From: Lewinellaceae bacterium
GTDB taxonomy: Bacteria > Bacteroidota > Bacteroidia > Chitinophagales > Saprospiraceae
Reading direction: 5' to 3'
Assembly: GCA_020636445.1 (NCBI GenBank)
Contig: JACJXV010000019.1
Span: forward strand, 1-64,000
DNA: 64,000 bases
Made by a program: the position numbers and the translations under genes
Part shown: positions 7,181 through 16,678 of the stretch, in pieces
Layout of the letters: every line of letters starts with the position of its first letter
How positions within the stretch are numbered: position 1 is the stretch's first letter
The notes under the pieces: generated by a model
Databases searched by the model: none
Told to the model about the DNA's origin: nothing
The model's input: only the letters and a program-made list of their open reading frames with translations

Positions 7181-9370
7181 TTATCCCATTAATCCATCCT
7201 CCAAAGGAAGTTTGCGAATCCGCTTACCTGTCAGGCGGCTGATGGCATTTGCCAGTGCAGGAGCCAGTGGTGGCAAGGCAGGTTCACCGGACCCGGTAGG
7301 TGCCTCTTCATTCGGAACAACGTGTACTTCCAACTGCGGCATCTCATTAATCCGTAAAATCGGATAGGTATGAAAGTTGTTTTCAGTGGCTGCGCCATTG
7401 GTGAACGTAATAGCCGGCTTCAGGGCAGCACTTAAGCCCATCACTACACAGCCTTCGCACTGCGCTTTCACATTATCCGGGTTGACGGCTATCCCACAAT
7501 CAACGGCAGTTATGATCCGCTCGATGCGAATTTTACCTGCTGAATTCCGGGAAATTTCGACAACGTGACCAGCCGTAGTGTTAAAACAGTGGGTCATGGC
7601 GATACCGCGTGCCCAATTTTCGGGCAAGGGCTTTTCCCAGTTGGCTTTTTCTGCTAGGAACTGAAGGAATTTCCGGTTCCGTTGATTAGTCTGCAGCATA
7701 GCCATGCGAAAGGCTACCGGATCCTTCCCGGCCGCTTCCGCCAGTTCATCTATAAAACATTCGTGCGCAAAGACATTGGTTGATGAGTATACCGAGCGCC
7801 ACCAAACCAGTGGAATCGGATCTACATCTGCGAACACATAGCGGGACTGGTAATTTGGAATATCGTAAAGATGCTCATTCACCGGTTCCATTTCCCCGCC
7901 TTCGCCGTTGCTTCCCGACATCCCCGGGAATAAGGAATAGCTAATCGAAGGAGTGGTTACCTTGTGTTGCAACGCAACCAATTGGCCATCGCTGCTGATT
8001 CCGCCTTGTAAGCGGTTAACTGAACCGGGCCGGAAGGGGCTTTGTGTCATATCGTCTTCCCGCGTCCATACTACTTTTACCGGCACGCCCAATTCCTTGG
8101 AAAGGACCACGCCTTCGAGTATAAAATCAGGTAATGCCCGCCGACCAAATCCGCCACCCAGGAAAGCTACATGCACCGTGACCTGTTCGGGCTGAAACCC
8201 GAGGGTTTTAGCCACCTCCTGCTGAGCCCACTGAGGGAATTGGGTCGGTGCCCAGATTTCACAGCTATCCGCACGAACTTCAACCAGGGCATTTTGCGGC
8301 TCCATGGCGGCATGAGCAGCAAAGGGCGTTTCGTATTCTGCCTCCAGCCGAACAGGGGCCGCAGCATATGCACGGGCAAAAGCACCTTCGCTGGAAACTT
8401 CCACGCCTTCCTTTTGCGCCGCTGCCCGAAGTTTATCGTAAATCGCTGCTGTATCCAGCAACACCTCGTCATTTTCCCAGGTCACCTTTAACGCCCTTCG
8501 GCCCTGCAAAGCCGCCCAGTAACTATCTGCAATCACCGCAACGCCTTCCATACGCTTTTTAAAAAGTATCCGTTCGGTCTTTAGTACTTTTTGCACTCCG
8601 GGAATAGCCAGGACCGCACTATCATCAATCGCTTTTACTTTACTGCTAAAGGAGGGTGCCCGCTCAATAAGCGCATACACCATGCCTTCTTTTTTCATAT
8701 CCAGGCCATAGTTGGCGGCACCACGCACTTTCAGGGGTACATCCGGGCGTGCTACAGATTTACCAATAAGCCGGAACTTGTCCGGTGACTTCAGTGGTGG
8801 ATTTTCAGGAATGGGTAATTGCGCAGCAGCAGCTACTAAGTCTGCATAAGCCAACCGCTCATCTGTTTTCCGGTTAATTACCATACCATTTTCCGTATCA
8901 CAATCGGCCCGATCAATACCCCAACGGGTAGCCGCTGCCAAGGCTAGCATTTCCCGGGCGGCGGCGCCCACCTTGCGCATGGGTTCCCACATGGTGCGCA
9001 CACTAGCACTTCCACCAACACCCTGATCGCCGTATTTTTTATCCCCAGGTGCTTGTTTGATCGTCACTTGATCGAGGGTCACATCCAGTTCTTCAGCAAT
9101 TAGCAAGGGCATAGACTGGTAGGTACCCTGGCCCATATCCGGGCGGTGAGCCATCAGTGTAATATTACCTTGATCATCAATAATGACAAACGGATTTATC
9201 CCTGTTCCTTCCGGAACGTCATCCACATTTCCTTTAAAAAGCGTAATGCTGCCTTCCGGCTCTGGTCCATCCTGTTTTTTGCATCCGGGAAGATAAAAGC
9301 CTATCACGAGCGCCGTTCCGGCTAATCCGGCCTGGCGCAAAAATGCTCTACGATCGATATTTGAAGTCAT
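7181..9370 (-). CDS. Molybdopterin-binding subunit of a xanthine dehydrogenase/IorB-like hydroxylase
   Basis: A 729-residue large subunit of a molybdenum hydroxylase, resembling isoquinoline 1-oxidoreductase beta. The N-terminus is a twin-arginine signal (NIDRRAFLRQAG) followed by a lipobox-like LPGC, suggesting export in folded form and possible lipid anchoring. Molybdopterin-binding landmarks include GGGFGRRALPDF, the GQGTYQSM segment and a C-terminal TGSGEPALPPLAPAL motif ending near the usual active-site Glu region. It pairs with the [2Fe-2S] subunit encoded 26 bases upstream on the same strand. The substrate is unknown; family members oxidise N-heterocycles or aldehydes. Confidence 0.88.
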   Translation of the reverse strand: MTSNIDRRAFLRQAGLAGTALVIGFYLPGCKKQDGPEPEGSITLFKGNVDDVPEGTGINPFVIIDDQGNITLMAHRPDMGQGTYQSMPLLIAEELDVTLDQVTIKQAPGDKKYGDQGVGGSASVRTMWEPMRKVGAAAREMLALAAATRWGIDRADCDTENGMVINRKTDERLAYADLVAAAAQLPIPENPPLKSPDKFRLIGKSVARPDVPLKVRGAANYGLDMKKEGMVYALIERAPSFSSKVKAIDDSAVLAIPGVQKVLKTERILFKKRMEGVAVIADSYWAALQGRRALKVTWENDEVLLDTAAIYDKLRAAAQKEGVEVSSEGAFARAYAAAPVRLEAEYETPFAAHAAMEPQNALVEVRADSCEIWAPTQFPQWAQQEVAKTLGFQPEQVTVHVAFLGGGFGRRALPDFILEGVVLSKELGVPVKVVWTREDDMTQSPFRPGSVNRLQGGISSDGQLVALQHKVTTPSISYSLFPGMSGSNGEGGEMEPVNEHLYDIPNYQSRYVFADVDPIPLVWWRSVYSSTNVFAHECFIDELAEAAGKDPVAFRMAMLQTNQRNRKFLQFLAEKANWEKPLPENWARGIAMTHCFNTTAGHVVEISRNSAGKIRIERIITAVDCGIAVNPDNVKAQCEGCVVMGLSAALKPAITFTNGAATENNFHTYPILRINEMPQLEVHVVPNEEAPTGSGEPALPPLAPALANAISRLTGKRIRKLPLEDGLMG

Positions 9371-9396
9371 GATTGTCGTTTTGGAAAGGAAAAAGA

Positions 9397-9876
9397 TTAC
9401 CGCTTACTCAGCATTTCGCGTTTATCTGCCGCCGCCCGGTGAATTGCTGCCCGAACACGCTTATAGGTGCCACACCGACAGATATTTCCAACCATAGCCG
9501 CATCGATATCAGCATCAGAAGGAGCCTCTTTCTCATTGAGTAAGGCCACTGCCGACATAATCTGCCCCGATTGACAATAGCCGCATTGCGGCACCTGCTC
9601 TGCAATCCAGGCTTGTTGAACGGGATGGTCTCCTTTTTCTGATATCCCTTCAATGGTAGTAATCTTTTTGCCTATGGCTGCCAGCACAGGGGTACTGCAG
9701 GAACGAATCGGCTGACCGTCAAGATGAATCGTACAGGCACCGCATTGGCCTATACCGCAACCGAATTTGGTGCCATTCATTCCCAGAAAGTCACGAATCA
9801 CCCATAGTAAAGGCATATCTTCGGCAACCTCTACCTGGTAGGATTTTCCATTCACAGAAAGCTTAATCAAGGACAT
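9397..9876 (-). CDS. [2Fe-2S] subunit of the molybdenum hydroxylase (IorA-like)
   Basis: The 159-residue electron-transfer subunit. The plant-type ferredoxin cluster is C40, C45, C48 and C60 (CGIGQCGACTIHLDG). The second cluster domain has C98, C101 (CGYCQSGQIM) and C133, C135 (ICRCGTYKR). Length and domain order match the family. It has no signal peptide, which fits co-export with the Tat-bearing large subunit. It is the first gene of a two-gene operon with that subunit. Confidence 0.92.
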   Translation of the reverse strand: MSLIKLSVNGKSYQVEVAEDMPLLWVIRDFLGMNGTKFGCGIGQCGACTIHLDGQPIRSCSTPVLAAIGKKITTIEGISEKGDHPVQQAWIAEQVPQCGYCQSGQIMSAVALLNEKEAPSDADIDAAMVGNICRCGTYKRVRAAIHRAAADKREMLSKR

Positions 9877-9946
9877 AGTTGCATGAATTTAATTAAAGCA
9901 CGCTAGGCCAACAGTGTGCAGGGTATCCGTAAGATAAGGAAAAGAT

Positions 9947-11290
9947 TTAATGGATAGCAGGATTTTGTGGATCCTTTCGACTAAGCCTACTCAGGTACAC
10001 ATTAACGCCTAGAAAGACAACGCCCAACAGAACAAACGCAATCCCTTTGGCCACCAAACTCCAATCCGCATCAAAAAAGCGGGTTGCAGCAATAGATAAA
10101 ATAAAAAGCAAGCCGATGTTGAGGTCCAGCATTTCCCGGTCGCGGATAGCATGTTGCAGAAAGGCCGCGCCTACCCCCAGTCCATAAATATTGATGATCA
10201 CCTGTGCCAGCACACCAGCACCGTAAATGGAAAGTATCCAGTAGGACCAGGCAAAAACCGGAAATAACCCCAGGAGTATTAAGGCACTATAGTTCCCCTT
10301 GTCTTTCACCAGTAATCGATAGACCTGCCATCCCCATCCTGCGACAAAGCCTGCCAGGGCACCCCAGCTCAACGCACGGCCCCAGGCAGGTAATTTATTA
10401 CTCCACAGCGCAGCCAGGGAAGCATCGGCAGGGTCTCCGACTTTCATGCCATAGGCCATGGCAATAACCAGGATAAATATACAGCCTAACGAAAACGCCC
10501 AAAACGGGCGGCCAATTAGCGAAGCCCCTTGTGAAAAAAAACGGCGACTTAGGAGTAAGAAAAAGGCTAAAACGGCGGATGACCCCACCAGATAGGCAAA
10601 AGAAGCCTGACCATCCATGACCCGTAACCAACCAAGGGCGAAAACAAGCATAAATACCCAACCTAGTGCCGTCCGCCGCAATTGTTGTTCCTGCGTACGC
10701 CAATGGCGCCATAAATGGGGTAACGCCAGTAGAATCCAGGCCCAGAACCCCATAAATTCTGGCTCCGGTGCCTCTAATGTCCACGCCATAGCCCCAACCA
10801 AATAAAGGATGGCACATATACTCGAATCAAGTAAATACAGCAACGGGATACTGAAAAACAACCACCAGCCCACCAGGGCGGTAGAGCTGGTCACCCAACC
10901 GAACGTAGTGGACAACAGCGTGAGCGTTGCCACAATCATCAGCATCAGGAATGTAGATGCTGACTCGCGCCAGGCAAGGCTTTCTGATTGGCGCAAATAA
11001 GCAAATCCAAAAATTCCCAACCCCACCGCCAGCGGTAGCAGGCTAAGGACTGTTCGCCAGGGAGTGGTTAAAATATCCCATTTATACGCCACAATCAGAA
11101 TAATACCCCCACCAATCAGCAAGCTGGCAATGACTCCCACAATAACCAGCGCCATGTTGTAATCGGGCTTATCCTCCTCCAAATGATAATGCCTTCGCAG
11201 GGCATTTGCCTGTTGGTCCGAAATCAATTCTTCTTCAACCCACTGGGGAAGTTGTTGCTGTAACCAGCGCAGATATCGTTTTTCAGCCAT
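9947..11290 (-). CDS. DUF2157 domain-containing membrane protein
   Basis: A 447-residue protein. The N-terminal soluble part (1-55, LRWLQQQLPQWVEEELISDQQANALRRHY) is the DUF2157 signature, followed by about a dozen hydrophobic helices. Function is unknown; the family is often found alone, next to GDYXXLXY or other membrane proteins. It is divergent from the DUF2279 gene at 11441, with the two promoters in the shared spacer. Confidence 0.8.
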   Translation of the reverse strand: MAEKRYLRWLQQQLPQWVEEELISDQQANALRRHYHLEEDKPDYNMALVIVGVIASLLIGGGIILIVAYKWDILTTPWRTVLSLLPLAVGLGIFGFAYLRQSESLAWRESASTFLMLMIVATLTLLSTTFGWVTSSTALVGWWLFFSIPLLYLLDSSICAILYLVGAMAWTLEAPEPEFMGFWAWILLALPHLWRHWRTQEQQLRRTALGWVFMLVFALGWLRVMDGQASFAYLVGSSAVLAFFLLLSRRFFSQGASLIGRPFWAFSLGCIFILVIAMAYGMKVGDPADASLAALWSNKLPAWGRALSWGALAGFVAGWGWQVYRLLVKDKGNYSALILLGLFPVFAWSYWILSIYGAGVLAQVIINIYGLGVGAAFLQHAIRDREMLDLNIGLLFILSIAATRFFDADWSLVAKGIAFVLLGVVFLGVNVYLSRLSRKDPQNPAIH

Positions 11291-11381
11291 GCGTGTTCTT
11301 TTTACTCATTCAATATACAAGCTTTTAAGGGTTTCCCAGTAGTTACGTCTGACTCTTACCCAACAATAGCCAGAACAGTGG

Positions 11382-11413
11382 TTTGGTTTCCTCCACCTGT
11401 AGCTTTACCTTTG
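11382..11413 (+). promoter_or_regulatory. Bacteroidota promoter for the DUF2279 gene
   Basis: A TTTG at 11382-11385 and TACCTTTG at 11406-11413 with a 20-base spacer. The -7 box lies 27 bases before the ATG at 11441 and supports that start over an in-frame codon at 11378. Confidence 0.65.
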
Positions 11414-11440
11414 TCGAAATCACCCATTTACACCCCTGCT

Positions 11441-12445
11441 ATGAGCGGTTTGATTAATCCCAAAACGTACGTTCTCTGCTTCACCTTGCTTCTGTCAATA
11501 CTGGGTTTCAGCCAGGATACCAGCCGGGTAAGTTTTTGGGAGCCGGCAGATTCCCTCAACCGTGGGCGCCTGCGCCTATTGGTGACCAGCGGGGCCGTGG
11601 GGTATTCGGCAGCGGCGGTTGGTCTCTATAGCATTTGGTACAAAAACTACGACCTGGAGCCCTTCCACGCCTTCGATGATTATGGCGAATGGGAAAACAT
11701 GGATAAAGCCGGGCACTCCTTTACTGCCTACGCCTACAGCTATCAAGCGTTTAAAGGAATGCGCTGGGCGGGTGTTCGCCACAAACCTGCCGTTTGGATA
11801 GGGGCAGGAGTGGGTACTCTCCTGCAAACAACCATCGAGGTGATGGACGGCTTTTCGGAACGATGGGGCTTCTCCTGGTATGATATGGGGTTTAACACCC
11901 TGGGGGTAGCTCTCTTTGCCGGCCAGGAATTTCTCTGGGAGGAGCAACGCATCCAGCTCAAAGTTTCGCAATCGCGCCCAAATTACAACACCATCCCAGT
12001 CAAGGCCACCAATGCAGAAGCCTATTCCAGTATGCGGGATGCCGCCTATGGCCTTTTTGGCCGGAGCCTGCCGGAAGCGTTCATCAAGGATTACAACGGC
12101 CTGACTGTCTGGATGAGCATCAACCCGGCTTCCTTCCTCAGCCGGGATAATCAACGCAGTATTATTCCCCGCTGGCTAAACTTGGCTGCCGGCGTTAGTG
12201 CTGAAAACGTATTTGGCGCTTACGGCAATGTTTACACAGATCCGCAAGGGCGAATTTTCCCGCTCTACCAGTATCCCCGTTACCGACAATACTTCCTGTC
12301 ACTGGACGTAGATCTGCGGCGCATACGCACCCGCAGCCCCTTCCTGAAGTCCGTTTTTAGTGGTTTGAGCTGGTTAAAATTTCCAGCGCCTGCCCTGGAG
12401 TGGAACACCCTGGGCAAAAGACGTTTTCGATGGTTATACTGGTAA
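11441..12445 (+). CDS. DUF2279 domain-containing protein (YfiM-like)
   Basis: Starting at 11441, the N-terminus is a signal peptide (PKTYVLCFTLLLSILGFSQ). The DUF2279 segment is recognised by MDKAGHSFTAYAYSYQAFKGMRWAG and the glycine-rich hydrophobic stretch after it, then EVMDGFSERWGFSWYDMGFN. Members are predicted envelope proteins of unknown function, and E. coli YfiM is a lipoprotein. The C-terminal 130 residues are beta-rich and unassigned. It ends against the convergent rimK with no gap. Confidence 0.75.
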   Translation: MSGLINPKTYVLCFTLLLSILGFSQDTSRVSFWEPADSLNRGRLRLLVTSGAVGYSAAAVGLYSIWYKNYDLEPFHAFDDYGEWENMDKAGHSFTAYAYSYQAFKGMRWAGVRHKPAVWIGAGVGTLLQTTIEVMDGFSERWGFSWYDMGFNTLGVALFAGQEFLWEEQRIQLKVSQSRPNYNTIPVKATNAEAYSSMRDAAYGLFGRSLPEAFIKDYNGLTVWMSINPASFLSRDNQRSIIPRWLNLAAGVSAENVFGAYGNVYTDPQGRIFPLYQYPRYRQYFLSLDVDLRRIRTRSPFLKSVFSGLSWLKFPAPALEWNTLGKRRFRWLYW

Positions 12446-13348
12446 TCAGGCAGAAATCAGTGCTCCCTGACGGGCCATTGCCCCCGAGGCAGCATAGTCG
12501 ACAATAGCTCCTGCCACGTCTTTACCCGTAACCGATTCAATGCCTTCCAGGCCGGGAGAAGCATTCACTTCTAACAACAAAGGCCCTCGCTCAGAGCGCA
12601 AGAAGTCTACTCCGGCCACCGAAAGTCCCAGCAAATCAGCCGCACGCAAAACGGTCTGTCGCTCAATAGCCGTGAGGCGCACGGCCCTCGCCGATCCACC
12701 TTGGTGGAGGTTGGCGCGAAAATCACCGGGACGCGCTTGCCGTTTCATCGCAGCAACAATCTGCCCATTGACGATCAGCACCCGAATATCCGACCCATTG
12801 GCTTCCGGGATAAATTCCTGTAAGAGGGCTCTTTCCTGGCGAAAAGCAAACTCATCCCGGGCGGCCTGCAGGGCTTCCCAGGAATCAATGAGCATTACCC
12901 CCTCTCCATGTGTACTGGATATCGGTTTAAACACCAGCGGAAAGCCTCCCAAACGGGCGACCAGCGGTGACAAGGTATCCTCCTCACCCGCAATCGCCGA
13001 AAGCGGTACCGGAATACCTGCACCCGCCAAATGCTGTAAACAATGCATTTTATCGCGGGCGACCAACAAGGGTTGAGCTGCCGTAGTAGAGAAAACGGAT
13101 TGTAAGGTAAACTGATGAATAATTGCGGCGCCCAAAGCAGTAGCAGAAGTGCCAATCCGCGGAATAATGGCATTTAAATCATCAAGAACCCGGCCCTGGT
13201 AGCTGATCTGTGGCCCCTCTGCCGTAAGCAGAACCGAACAACGGCTGTAGTCGATCAACTCCATGGTATAGCCCCGATTCCTCCCAGCGCGTAGAATGCT
13301 CTGTGTAGAATACAACTGCGGACCTCGGGATAAGACGGCAATTTTCAT
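12446..13348 (-). CDS. rimK: RimK-type ATP-grasp ligase (ribosomal S6 modification-like)
   Basis: A 300-residue ATP-grasp protein. Residues 1-90 are the RimK N-terminal domain (MKIAVLSRGPQLYSTQSILRAG, and IPRIGTSAT). The ATP-grasp core shows KMHCLQHLAGAGIPVP, PLVFKPISSTHGEGVMLI, QEFIPEANGSDIRVLIVNG and the metal-binding LLEVNASPGLEGIE. RimK adds glutamates to the C-terminus of ribosomal protein S6 in E. coli; homologues may use other acceptors. Length and motif set are complete. Its stop abuts the convergent DUF2279 gene. Confidence 0.9.
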   Translation of the reverse strand: MKIAVLSRGPQLYSTQSILRAGRNRGYTMELIDYSRCSVLLTAEGPQISYQGRVLDDLNAIIPRIGTSATALGAAIIHQFTLQSVFSTTAAQPLLVARDKMHCLQHLAGAGIPVPLSAIAGEEDTLSPLVARLGGFPLVFKPISSTHGEGVMLIDSWEALQAARDEFAFRQERALLQEFIPEANGSDIRVLIVNGQIVAAMKRQARPGDFRANLHQGGSARAVRLTAIERQTVLRAADLLGLSVAGVDFLRSERGPLLLEVNASPGLEGIESVTGKDVAGAIVDYAASGAMARQGALISA

Positions 13349-13515
13349 GATTATTGCTTACGGATCATCCTGTTGAAAAAAGCGGAATCGTATTGCAGCC
13401 GCGAATTTACAACTATACCGCATATTTTTATCTCTTTTGCAAAAGGCACACTCAATCTCTCCTATAGAAAAATAGCTATCTTGCACGTGGCAAAGTCACC
13501 CTTAACACCTCAACC

Positions 13516-14835
13516 ATGCCTGCTGCCATACCCTCACCGCCACCAGCGCTCAACAATAAAAAGATGATCAACGCCTGGGCGATGTTCGACTGGGCCAACT
13601 CCGCCTTTGCGCTGGTGATTACCACAGCTATTTTTCCCGCCTATTTTGTAGCGGTGACCGATGATAACCTGCGGGTGCTTGGAATCGAAATGACGAACAG
13701 CTCCCTGTATGCTTTTTCTATATCAGCCGCCTACCTGGTTATTGCTGTTCTTTCGCCTTTTTTATCCGGCATTGCCGATTATGGTGGCCAAAAAAAGCGC
13801 TTCCTCAAGTTTTTTACCACCATGGGGTCGCTGGCATGCATATCCCTTTTTCTGTTTCAGGGCATGGGCCAACTTGCCCTCGGAACTATATCCTTTATCA
13901 TATCGATGATTGGTTTTGCCGGGGGCCTGGTTTTCTATAATTCCTATTTACCTGAAATCGTTTCCGAAGACCAATACGACCGGGTGAGTGCCCGGGGCTT
14001 TGCTTTTGGTTATATTGGCAGTGTACTGCTGTTGATTATCAACCTGATTGTCATCCAGCGCCCGGGCTGGTTTGGATTACCTACAGAGGGTACGCTTCCC
14101 GTAAGGCTTACTTTCATCATGGTCGGTTTATGGTGGTTTGGTTTTGCCCTGATTCCCTTTCACTTTTTACCCAAATCGCCTCCTCTGGAGAAAACCCCCA
14201 ACCTGATCAGCCGGGGGTTTGGCGAACTAAAAAAAGTATGGAAAGCCACCCGTCATCAGTTTCACCTGAAGACGTTCCTGCTATCCTTCTTTTGTTACAG
14301 TGCCGGCGTGCAGACGGTGCTCTACCTGGCGGCCACCTTCGCTGAGAAAGAATTGGCTTTTGCCACTTCTGAGCTCATCCTTGTCATTTTGCTCCTCCAG
14401 ATCATCGCTATCGCCGGAGCGTTTCTGGCAGCCCGACTTTCCGACTGGCGCGGCAATAAAGTAGCCCTCGCCGTTTTGCTGATCATCTGGACCTGCATTT
14501 GTTTTGCAGCGTATCTGGTGCAAGGAAAAACCGAGTTCTACCTGATTGCAGCTGCTGTGGGCCTCGTCATGGGGGGCATTCAATCGATGTCAAGGTCAAC
14601 GTATTCAAAATTACTTCCCGTAGACACCACGGATACTGCCTCCTACTTTAGTTTTTACGATGTCCTGGAAAAGGTCGCCATCGTTTTAGGTACCTTTATC
14701 TTTGGCTTCCTGGATCAGCTCACCGGAAGTATGCGTATCAGTATTCTCATCCTGGGCGTGTTTTTCGTGGTGGGGTTACTCTTCTTATTACGCGTAAAGA
14801 TTCAACCGGAAAAAACCACTTCAGTACCGGCATGA
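13516..14835 (+). CDS. MFS transporter, UMF1 family (Atg22-like)
   Basis: 439 residues with about 12 hydrophobic helices. The opening INAWAMFDWANSAFALVITTAIFPAYF is characteristic of the UMF1/Atg22-like family, known in yeast for amino-acid efflux from the vacuole; the bacterial role is uncertain. The loop SRSTYSKLLP after helix 10 also fits. The start at 13516 is used, though an in-frame ATG at 13564 just before the conserved region is possible. It overlaps the next gene by 4 bases (ATGA), so the two are translationally coupled. Confidence 0.85.
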   Translation: MPAAIPSPPPALNNKKMINAWAMFDWANSAFALVITTAIFPAYFVAVTDDNLRVLGIEMTNSSLYAFSISAAYLVIAVLSPFLSGIADYGGQKKRFLKFFTTMGSLACISLFLFQGMGQLALGTISFIISMIGFAGGLVFYNSYLPEIVSEDQYDRVSARGFAFGYIGSVLLLIINLIVIQRPGWFGLPTEGTLPVRLTFIMVGLWWFGFALIPFHFLPKSPPLEKTPNLISRGFGELKKVWKATRHQFHLKTFLLSFFCYSAGVQTVLYLAATFAEKELAFATSELILVILLLQIIAIAGAFLAARLSDWRGNKVALAVLLIIWTCICFAAYLVQGKTEFYLIAAAVGLVMGGIQSMSRSTYSKLLPVDTTDTASYFSFYDVLEKVAIVLGTFIFGFLDQLTGSMRISILILGVFFVVGLLFLLRVKIQPEKTTSVPA

Positions 14836-16019
14836 AAACGATTTCTCAGCTCATTCTCTGCTTGATATTCGTCCTGGGCACTTTCCTGCCAACAGTAAAG
14901 GGGCAATTTTATTTTTCCGATAGCGCTCAGCTGAGCTTGCTGACAGCATCGCCCGGACAGGAACTATACGCACAATTTGGCCATAGCGCCATCCGGATCA
15001 ACGACTCGGCCTATTCCGGGCAGGATCTGGTATTCAACTACGGCATTTTTGATTTTGACACGCCTAATTTCTATCTGAAATTTATTCGTGGCAAGCTGCC
15101 CTATATGTTGGGCGTACAGACGATGCCCAGCTTTCTGCGCAGCTACCAGGAGGAAGGTCGTGAAGTCCGTGAAATGCCTTTATTGCTGACCCGATCAGAA
15201 CGCCAGGCCGTTATCACCTTTTTGATTCGCAACTACCAGCCTGAAAACCGCTTTTACGCTTACGACTTTTTCTTTGACAATTGCGCAAGCCGGATCCGGG
15301 ATGTCCTCGAAACTAATACGGCGCTGAGCTATCCCGCGAATGATACAACTCATCAGGTTTACACTTACCGGGAGATGCTGACTTTATACGTGGGCGAACA
15401 CTCCTGGATTAACTTTGGGTTTTACCTGATCCTGGGCTTGCCTTCTGATCAGTTGGTTAATTTTCGGGAAGAAATGTTCCTGCCCGACTATTTAGAAGAC
15501 AACCTGAGTAAAGGACAAGTGGATACCCGCCCCCTGGCTGCTGCGGAAAAAATATTGATACCGGCTACCCTCAGTGTATCCAGCATACCTTCCTTATTAC
15601 GTCCTACGGTAGTGATGTGGATCCTGGCGATCCTTTGGGGCCTGGGTTCTATTTTTCTTCCCCGGCATTTAGCGCGAGGGTTGGATACCCTTTTGGCGAC
15701 GCTCTTATTTGCCGCGGGTACCCTTTTTACCTTCATGTGGTTTGGCACCGATCATATTGCCACCCATCGCAACCTCAACTTGTTATGGGCAAATCCGCTT
15801 TATCTGGGGGTACTTATCAGCGGGTGGCGGGGCGTCAATGGAACCGGGTGGTTATTTATCACAGGAAGCGGTGTTGTGCTGACCCTGGTGGGGTATTTCG
15901 GGTTACCCCAAACCTTTCATCCGGCGATTATCCCGATTTTATTATTGATTCTCTTCCGCTGGGCTATCCGTTTGGGCTGGTTGTCCATCGGCCAAGCGAA
16001 TCGTGGACTTACTGCTTGA
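14832..16019 (+). CDS. DUF4105 domain-containing membrane protein
   Basis: A signal peptide (to about residue 25) is followed by the DUF4105 (Lnb N-terminal periplasmic) domain. A likely His in AQFGHSAIRIND and Cys in YDFFFDNCASRIRD resemble the catalytic pair of NlpC/P60-like thiol hydrolases. The C-terminal 150 residues hold several transmembrane helices. The likely setting is the periplasm with a membrane-anchored tail. Coupled to the upstream UMF1 transporter and followed 4 bases later by a HAD hydrolase. The reaction is unknown. Confidence 0.8.
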   Translation: MKTISQLILCLIFVLGTFLPTVKGQFYFSDSAQLSLLTASPGQELYAQFGHSAIRINDSAYSGQDLVFNYGIFDFDTPNFYLKFIRGKLPYMLGVQTMPSFLRSYQEEGREVREMPLLLTRSERQAVITFLIRNYQPENRFYAYDFFFDNCASRIRDVLETNTALSYPANDTTHQVYTYREMLTLYVGEHSWINFGFYLILGLPSDQLVNFREEMFLPDYLEDNLSKGQVDTRPLAAAEKILIPATLSVSSIPSLLRPTVVMWILAILWGLGSIFLPRHLARGLDTLLATLLFAAGTLFTFMWFGTDHIATHRNLNLLWANPLYLGVLISGWRGVNGTGWLFITGSGVVLTLVGYFGLPQTFHPAIIPILLLILFRWAIRLGWLSIGQANRGLTA

Positions 16020-16023
16020 TTCT

Positions 16024-16629
16024 ATGTACGATACGATAGTTTTTGATCTGGGTGGCGTGCTGATCGATTGGAATCCGCGCTATCTGTACCGAAAAATTTT
16101 TGCCACTGAGGCGGAGGTCGACTATTTCCTGCAACATGTTTGTACGTCAGAGTGGAACGAACAACAGGATGGCGGCAGGCCTCTCGCCCATGCCACCGAT
16201 TTGCTACTGCAGGAATTTCCGGATTTTGAAGTCCCCATCCGGGCATTTTACGGCCGGTGGGAAGAGATGCTGGGGGGCCCTATCCATGAAACTGTCGCCA
16301 TTTTGGAAACGCTCCATGACCGCCAGCAAATGCGGTTACTTGCACTGACTAACTGGTCGGCTGAAACCTTTCCGATTGCCTGGGAACGCTATGCTTTTTT
16401 GCAGCTTTTTTCCGATATTCTGGTATCCGGGCGAGAGAATCTGAAAAAGCCTGATCCGCGCATTTTCCACCTGCTCTTCAACCGGTTTGGCATTGATCCC
16501 GATAAGGCCATTTTCATTGATGATAATAAATATAATATTCGGGCAGCCGAAGAACTGGGCATGACTGTAGTGCATTACCAGTCACCCACGCAATTGCACG
16601 GATGGCTTCAGCGGAAAGGCCTGCTTTGA
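16024..16629 (+). CDS. HAD family hydrolase (IA subfamily)
   Basis: A 201-residue phosphatase-like protein. Motif I is modified: the usual DxD reads DLGG (FDLGGVLIDWNPRYLY), as in YihX-like HADs. Motif II is ALTNWS, motif III KKPDP, and motif IV IFIDDNKYNIRAAEELG. The start at 16024 is preferred to one at 16003, which would overlap the preceding gene and add a non-homologous leader. The likely substrate is a small sugar or other phosphate, not identifiable here. Confidence 0.85.
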   Translation: MYDTIVFDLGGVLIDWNPRYLYRKIFATEAEVDYFLQHVCTSEWNEQQDGGRPLAHATDLLLQEFPDFEVPIRAFYGRWEEMLGGPIHETVAILETLHDRQQMRLLALTNWSAETFPIAWERYAFLQLFSDILVSGRENLKKPDPRIFHLLFNRFGIDPDKAIFIDDNKYNIRAAEELGMTVVHYQSPTQLHGWLQRKGLL

Positions 16630-16678
16630 CAAGATGCTTTTTAGCAACGTTTACGTTACACCCTAACTCTTTATCCTT

